NCBI GenBank assembly: GCA_963817405.1
Contig: CAWFNW010000003.1
Coordinates: forward strand, 372,001-436,000
Reading direction: 5' to 3'
DNA from: CAWFNW01 sp963817405
GTDB lineage: Bacteria; Actinomycetota; Coriobacteriia; Anaerosomatales; Anaerosomataceae
DNA length: 64,000 nucleotides
This document shows, piece by piece, positions 60,223 through 64,000 of the stretch. A program made the translations under genes and the position numbers. The first letter of the stretch is position 1. Every line of letters starts with the position of its first letter. The notes beneath the pieces were generated by a model, which made no database searches, was not told the DNA's origin, and saw nothing but the letters and a program-made list of their open reading frames with translations.

Positions 60223-61544
60223 GTTCACGTCCACGCAAGCGCGGGCGCCGAGGTGGCGCGCCGCAGGAGGTCGTCCCGTCCATCACCCGCGAGGAGCTCG
60301 CAACCAAGACCGTTGCCGAGCTGCGCGAGATGGCAGTGGCAATCGACCTCGACATCAAAGCGCTCAAGAAGAAGGATGAGATCGTCGAGGCGGTCTTCAC
60401 CGCCAAAGTGAAGGCGGAAGGCTTCATCGACATCCTCGGCGTGCTCGACATCCTGCCTGAGGGCTACGGCTTCATCCGCACGAGCGGCTACCTTCCCGGC
60501 GATCGCGACGTCTACTGCTCGATGTCGCAGGTCCGCCGTTTCGAGCTCCGCCGAGGCGACATGATCAAGGGCCAGGTGCGTCCGCCCAAGGAGTCAGAGA
60601 AATACTCGGCACTGCTCAAGGTGAGCACCATCAACGGCATGCAGCCCGAGGAGGCTCGGCGGCGCCGCGACTTCAGGGACCTCACGCCCGTCTATCCGGA
60701 CGAGAAGTTCAACATGGAGTGGCGTCCCGACCAGATCACGGCGCGCATCATCGATCTTGTGGCGCCGATCGGCAAAGGCCAGCGAGGTCTCATCGTCTCG
60801 CCGCCGAAGGCGGGCAAGACGACCATCCTCAAGGACATCGCCGCGGCGATTGCCGCCAACAATCCTGAGGTATACCTGATGTGCCTCCTCGTGGACGAGC
60901 GTCCCGAGGAAGTCACCGACATGGAGCGCTCTATTCACGGCGAGGTCGTCTCATCGACCTTCGACATGCCGAGCGAGAACCACATCGCCGTGGCCGAGCT
61001 CGTGATGGAGCGCGCGAAGCGCCTCGTGGAGAGCGGCTACGACGTCGTCATCCTACTCGACTCGATCACCCGCCTGGCGCGCGCCTACAACCTCGCCACG
61101 CCGGCGAGCGGGCGCATCCTGTCTGGTGGTGTGGATTCGACGGCGCTCTACCCGCCCAAGAAGTTCTTCGGCGCGGCTCGCAACATCGAGCACGGCGGGA
61201 GCCTCACCATCATCGCAACCGCTCTCGTGGACACAGGATCGAAGATGGACGAGGTCATCTTCGAGGAGTTCAAGGGCACCGGCAACATGGAGCTTCGGCT
61301 GGACCGCAAGCTCGCCGACCGGCGCATCTTCCCGGCGATCGACGTCATCAGCTCCGGCACCCGCAAGGAGGAACTCCTGCTCGATCCCATCGAGGCGCCG
61401 TTCATCTGGAAGCTCCGCCGCGTCCTGCACTCGCTCGAGCCCGGGCCGGCGATCGAGCTCCTCATCGACAAGCTGCGCAAGACCGGCTCCAACCGCGAGT
61501 TCCTCGCTGCGATTTCCAAGACCCGCGGGGGCAACGGCGACTGA
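60219..61544 (+). CDS. rho: Transcription termination factor Rho
   Basis: Hexameric RNA helicase of 441 residues. N-terminal Rho-N region (ATKTVAELREMAVAIDLDIK), cold-shock-like RNA-binding domain (DILPEGYGFIRTSGYLPGDR), ATPase with SPPKAGKTTILKDIA Walker A and VVILLDSITRLARAYN Walker B, and GGVDSTALYPPKKFFGAARN. The long acidic insertions found in many high-GC actinobacterial Rho proteins are absent. Start overlaps the transaldolase stop as ATGA, which is an unusual operon partner. Confidence 0.96.
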   Translation: MSSRPRKRGRRGGAPQEVVPSITREELATKTVAELREMAVAIDLDIKALKKKDEIVEAVFTAKVKAEGFIDILGVLDILPEGYGFIRTSGYLPGDRDVYCSMSQVRRFELRRGDMIKGQVRPPKESEKYSALLKVSTINGMQPEEARRRRDFRDLTPVYPDEKFNMEWRPDQITARIIDLVAPIGKGQRGLIVSPPKAGKTTILKDIAAAIAANNPEVYLMCLLVDERPEEVTDMERSIHGEVVSSTFDMPSENHIAVAELVMERAKRLVESGYDVVILLDSITRLARAYNLATPASGRILSGGVDSTALYPPKKFFGAARNIEHGGSLTIIATALVDTGSKMDEVIFEEFKGTGNMELRLDRKLADRRIFPAIDVISSGTRKEELLLDPIEAPFIWKLRRVLHSLEPGPAIELLIDKLRKTGSNREFLAAISKTRGGNGD

Positions 61545-61586
61545 CGAAGACAGGTCCTTTAGGCCTAGTCGGCGCTTGGGTGCACG

Positions 61587-61595
61587 TGCTATCCT
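61587..61595 (+). promoter_or_regulatory. Extended -10 promoter element for rpmE
   Basis: TGC-TATCCT, 60 bp upstream of the rpmE start, of the same TGN-TANNNT type as other leaders here. Confidence 0.45.
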
Positions 61596-61610
61596 AGCCG
61601 GGCTGTCCTC

Positions 61611-61638
61611 GCGCCTGGTCGGAAACCAGGTGCCTTTT
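61611..61638 (+). promoter_or_regulatory. Leader hairpin with T tract in front of rpmE
   Basis: A 9-bp stem with one G-U pair (61611-61619 with 61625-61633), a 5-base loop and then CTTTT, directly before the GGAGG ribosome site at 61640-61644. It looks like a small attenuator or a translational operator for L31, and may also act as the rho terminator. Confidence 0.5.
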
Positions 61639-61654
61639 CGGAGGTGAATGGTAA

Positions 61655-62083
61655 GTGCGTAACGGTATCCATCCCGACTACGTGGAAAGCCACGTCGTCT
61701 GCTCGTGCGGGAACACGTTCGAGACCCGCTCGACCAAGCCCAATCTTCACATCGAACTCTGCAACAAATGCCACCCGTTCTACACGGGTCAGCAGAAGTT
61801 CGTCGATACCGGTGGCCGTGTTCAGCGGTTTGCCGACAAGTTCGGCGACGCCGCAGCCGCGGTCATGGAGCGCGAAGCTGCGGACAAGGAAGCTCGCCGC
61901 GTCGCTTCTCAGGAAGCTTCGGCCAAGGTCAAGGCCGAGCGCGACGCGAAGCTCGCCGACAAGGCCGTCAAGGCCGCCAAGTATGAGGTCGAAGAGGCCG
62001 TCGCCAGCGGGGACGCCGCAGCCGACGTCGTCGAGTCGCCCGAGGTCGTCGATGAGACGCCTGCTCCGGAGGACGCCGAGTAA
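61655..62083 (+). CDS. rpmE: Ribosomal protein L31 with long C-terminal extension
   Basis: Large-subunit protein bL31, 142 residues. The first 70 are normal: GIHPDYVESHVVCSCGNTFE and IELCNKCHPFYTGQQKFVD with the four zinc Cys of the zinc-binding (C+) form. The rest, from about residue 72, is an Ala/Lys/Glu-rich helix-like tail (EREAADKEARRVASQEASAK) ending in an acidic stretch, doubling the usual length. GTG start after GGAGG. Confidence 0.95.
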   Translation: MRNGIHPDYVESHVVCSCGNTFETRSTKPNLHIELCNKCHPFYTGQQKFVDTGGRVQRFADKFGDAAAAVMEREAADKEARRVASQEASAKVKAERDAKLADKAVKAAKYEVEEAVASGDAAADVVESPEVVDETPAPEDAE

Positions 62084-62098
62084 CCGCTCCGTTTGCGC

Positions 62099-62107
62099 TG
62101 CTATCAT
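62099..62107 (+). promoter_or_regulatory. Extended -10 promoter element for thyX
   Basis: TGC-TATCAT, 70 bp upstream of the thyX start. Confidence 0.4.
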
Positions 62108-62108
62108 G

Positions 62109-62134
62109 AGGAGGCGAGCGCAGTCTCGCCTCCT
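62109..62134 (+). terminator. Hairpin between rpmE and thyX
   Basis: Perfect 10-bp stem (62109-62118 with 62125-62134), 6-base loop, followed by TCTG only. It could end the rpmE transcript or form the 5' leader of thyX, since it lies just after the presumed thyX -10. Confidence 0.45.
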
Positions 62135-62176
62135 TCTGCGTCAGACGGGATTGCGTGTCCGATTCGAGAGGCGTGC

Positions 62177-62860
62177 ATGGACGTCAGGCTTTTGTATCAC
62201 ACTCCTGAGCCCGAGCGAGCGGTCGCTGCCGCCGCGCGCCTCTGTTACGCACCGGTCGGCGCCGCGGATCTGCTCGAGAACCTCTCTGAGGCGGCGGTTC
62301 GCCGGGTACTGAAGACGATCATGACGTCCGGGCACCTCTCGGCGCTCGAGCACGCTTCCTACACGTTCGCGATCGATGGGGTGTCCCGGGCGCTCACGCA
62401 CCAGCTGGTGCGGCACCGTTTGGCGTCGTATAACCAGCAGTCGCAGCGCTACGTTCGCTACGATGAGCCGCCGGCGTTCATCGAACCGTCGACTGTCGCC
62501 ACCGATCCGGAGGCACACGAGCTTTTCCGCTCGGCAACCGAGACCGCATTCGACGCCTACCGTACGCTCATCAAGCGCGGCGTCCCTGCCGAAGACGCGC
62601 GCTACCTGCTGCCGAACGCGATGGAGACGAAGATCGTCGTCACGATGAACGTGCGGGAGTTGCTGCACTTCTTCGAGCTTCGGTGCTGCAAGCGGGCCCA
62701 GTGGGAGATTCGCGCCCTTGCGCTTGAAATGCTCGACCTTGTCCTTTCAACCGCGCCGTACCTCTTCATGGACGCCGGGGCGTCATGCCGCCGGGGACCG
62801 TGCCGTGAGGGGAAGATGACCTGCGGCGACCCCTACCCGAAGGCGCCGCAACGTGACTGA
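62177..62860 (+). CDS. thyX: Flavin-dependent thymidylate synthase
   Basis: FAD- and NADPH-dependent synthase of 227 residues that methylates dUMP using methylene-tetrahydrofolate. The ThyX signature RHRLASYNQQSQRY is intact (RHRx7-8S core). SALEHASYTFAIDGVSRALT and LRCCKRAQWEIRALALEM are typical. The ATG at 62177 starts the homologous part with GAGAGG upstream. Complements tmk elsewhere in the window in dTTP supply. Confidence 0.94.
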   Translation: MDVRLLYHTPEPERAVAAAARLCYAPVGAADLLENLSEAAVRRVLKTIMTSGHLSALEHASYTFAIDGVSRALTHQLVRHRLASYNQQSQRYVRYDEPPAFIEPSTVATDPEAHELFRSATETAFDAYRTLIKRGVPAEDARYLLPNAMETKIVVTMNVRELLHFFELRCCKRAQWEIRALALEMLDLVLSTAPYLFMDAGASCRRGPCREGKMTCGDPYPKAPQRD

Positions 62861-63851
62861 AGCGAAGACTCCCGTCGAACCGCCGGTGACCCACACGCAC
62901 ATCGGCGGACAGGCCCTGCTCGAGGGCATCATGATGCGCGGCAAGTACAACTGGGCGGTCGCCGTGCGCGAGCCAAGCGGTGTGATCTACACCGAGGAGC
63001 ACGACCTCGTCTCGGCGAAGGACCGCCACGCCTGGCTCAAGTGGCCGATCATCCGAGGGATGTGGGGCTTCTACGAGACGATGGCGCTCGCTATCAAGGC
63101 CTTTGGCATCTCGGCCGAGCATGCAGGTGAGACCGAGGACGAGCAGCTGAGCTCCAAGGAGATCGGCGTGACGATGATCCTTGGTGTTGTGCTCGCGGTC
63201 GGGCTCTTCATCGTGGCGCCGGCGTTCATCACCAACTGGCTCGTCGGCTCGCAGATCGAGCGGCCGCTCACCTGGAACATCGTGGACGGCGCGCTCCGCC
63301 TCGCCGTCTTCTTCGGCTACATCTGGGCGATCAGCCGCATCAAGGACATCCAGCGCGTGTTCGCCTATCACGGTGCCGAGCACAAGACGATCCACGCATA
63401 CGAGCACGGCCTGCCGCTCGAGGTCGAGAACATCCGGCGCTGGAAGACGCTCCACGTCCGGTGCGGCACGTCGTTTCTGCTCATGGTCATGGTCATCGCG
63501 GTGATCGTGTTCTCGCTCGTTCCGGGTAAGGCGATTCTCGCTGCATGGGGCGTGGCGGGGGGACCGTGGGTCTTGTTGTTCAACATAGGGATACGCATCG
63601 TGCTGCTGCCTCTCATCGCAGGACTCGCCTACGAGGTCACGGTGAAGTGGGCGGGTTCGCACCCGAACAGCCCCGTCGTCAAGGTGGCGATGTGGCCGGG
63701 CATGCAGCTGCAGCGCATGACCACGCGCGAGCCCGAGGACGACATGATCGAGATCGCGGTCGCCGCGATGAATCTCATCGTCGCCCGTGAGGACCGCGAG
63801 GCGGAAGCAGCGCCGTCCGGGACTCCCGTCGCGATACCCGTACTCGACTGA
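62853..63851 (+). CDS. DUF1385 family membrane protein
   Basis: Integral membrane protein of 332 residues of the DUF1385/YqhQ family, function unknown. GGQALLEGIMMRGKYNWAVA near the N-terminus and FAYHGAEHKTIHAYEHGLPL with RCGTSFLLMVMVIAVIVFSL are the conserved blocks, including the HGAEHK motif. Four or five hydrophobic segments. It overlaps thyX by 8 bp and precedes prfA, an order often seen in Gram-positive bacteria. Confidence 0.88.
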   Translation: MTEAKTPVEPPVTHTHIGGQALLEGIMMRGKYNWAVAVREPSGVIYTEEHDLVSAKDRHAWLKWPIIRGMWGFYETMALAIKAFGISAEHAGETEDEQLSSKEIGVTMILGVVLAVGLFIVAPAFITNWLVGSQIERPLTWNIVDGALRLAVFFGYIWAISRIKDIQRVFAYHGAEHKTIHAYEHGLPLEVENIRRWKTLHVRCGTSFLLMVMVIAVIVFSLVPGKAILAAWGVAGGPWVLLFNIGIRIVLLPLIAGLAYEVTVKWAGSHPNSPVVKVAMWPGMQLQRMTTREPEDDMIEIAVAAMNLIVAREDREAEAAPSGTPVAIPVLD

Positions 63852-63901
63852 CGAGCCGCCCGCTCCGACCGCCCCGCGACTCAGAGAGACCCGGTGTCAC
63901 C

Positions 63902-64000
63902 ATGCGTGAGAAGCTCCAGAGGATCGTGCAGGCCTACGACGACCTGACCGCGAGACTCGGCCAGCCTGAAGTCCTTACGGACCAGAAGGAGTACGCGCGT
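63902..64000 (+). CDS. prfA: Peptide chain release factor 1, 3' end outside window
   Basis: The first 33 codons of a release factor: MREKLQRIVQAYDDLTARLG followed by QPEVLTDQKEYAR, matching the N-terminal coiled domain of RF1 (which reads UAA and UAG). The gene runs off the right edge. The position after a DUF1385 gene is the usual one for prfA. Confidence 0.85.
   Translation, partial: MREKLQRIVQAYDDLTARLGQPEVLTDQKEYAR

Noticed and set aside
58081..60234. Long minus-strand open frames opposite cpgS, pgk2 and the transaldolase gene (also opposite nuoL-nuoM and argS)
   Set aside because: They are by-products of high-GC codon usage: no ribosome sites, low-complexity composition, no recognisable domains, while the opposite strand carries clear families.
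1..64000. CRISPR arrays, insertion sequences, prophage or integrase genes
   Set aside because: No spaced direct repeats, transposase or phage signatures were seen; the only direct repeat found is the 18-bp coding repeat at 20112.

Overview
The window is 64 kb of high-GC bacterial chromosome, densely packed, with short or overlapping junctions of the ATGA/GTGA type almost throughout. The gene content suggests an anaerobic or facultative, menaquinone-using, deep-branching actinobacterium of Coriobacteriia type. The evidence is two Rex-family regulators, a complex I without the NADH module, multiheme c-type cytochromes, Tat plus Hyp hydrogenase-maturation genes, Rho, a PSP1 protein, ThyX, and enzymes otherwise familiar from archaea. 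The lineage is an inference from content; no 16S rRNA or ribosomal operon is present to settle it.

Layout. 1-11063: exopolysaccharide cluster (three GT4 glycosyltransferases, galE, manC on the minus strand, a phosphohexomutase, a polyprenyl glycosylphosphotransferase, an O-antigen-ligase-like polymerase with TPRs). 11108-15465: redox cluster with Rex, a membrane TPR protein, an NHL-propeller protein, a 7-heme cytochrome and a divergent Rex-like regulator. 15596-20041: B12-binding radical SAM enzyme, UbiE/MenG methyltransferase, amidohydrolase and RseC-like protein, possibly quinone-related. 20034-21989: two small membrane proteins and two divergent STAS proteins. 22083-24927: Tat translocase, HypA, HypB, HD-domain protein. 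25066-32176: archaeal-looking topoisomerase I, nitrilase-like remnant, malate dehydrogenase, class I fumarase alpha, and an MFS permease whose C-terminus is a complete fumarase beta subunit. 32173-35108: tmk, holB, PSP1 protein, tRNA-Thr(CGU). 35109-35778: 670 bp without a gene but rich in hairpins. 35779-45399: nuoABCDHIJKLMN. 45536-49442: HtrA, RlmH, a small His-rich protein and ArgS. 49483-54123: lysA, an 11-heme NapC/NirT-like cytochrome (minus strand), hom, thrB. 54137-56291: second polymerase/ligase plus a Wzz-like protein. 56424-61544: metallophosphoesterase, cyclic 2,3-diphosphoglycerate synthetase, 2-phosphoglycerate kinase, small transaldolase, rho. 61655-64000: rpmE, thyX, DUF1385 protein and the start of prfA.

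How the genes fit together. Rex regulators, cytochromes, complex I, menaquinone methylation, malate dehydrogenase and fumarase describe an anaerobic respiratory chain with a reductive or oxidative C4 branch. Tat and HypAB fit exported [NiFe] hydrogenases. The two most unusual units are the apparent complete pathway to cyclic 2,3-diphosphoglycerate, best known from methanogens, embedded in a rho operon, and the split fumarase whose beta half is translationally fused to a 12-TM transporter.
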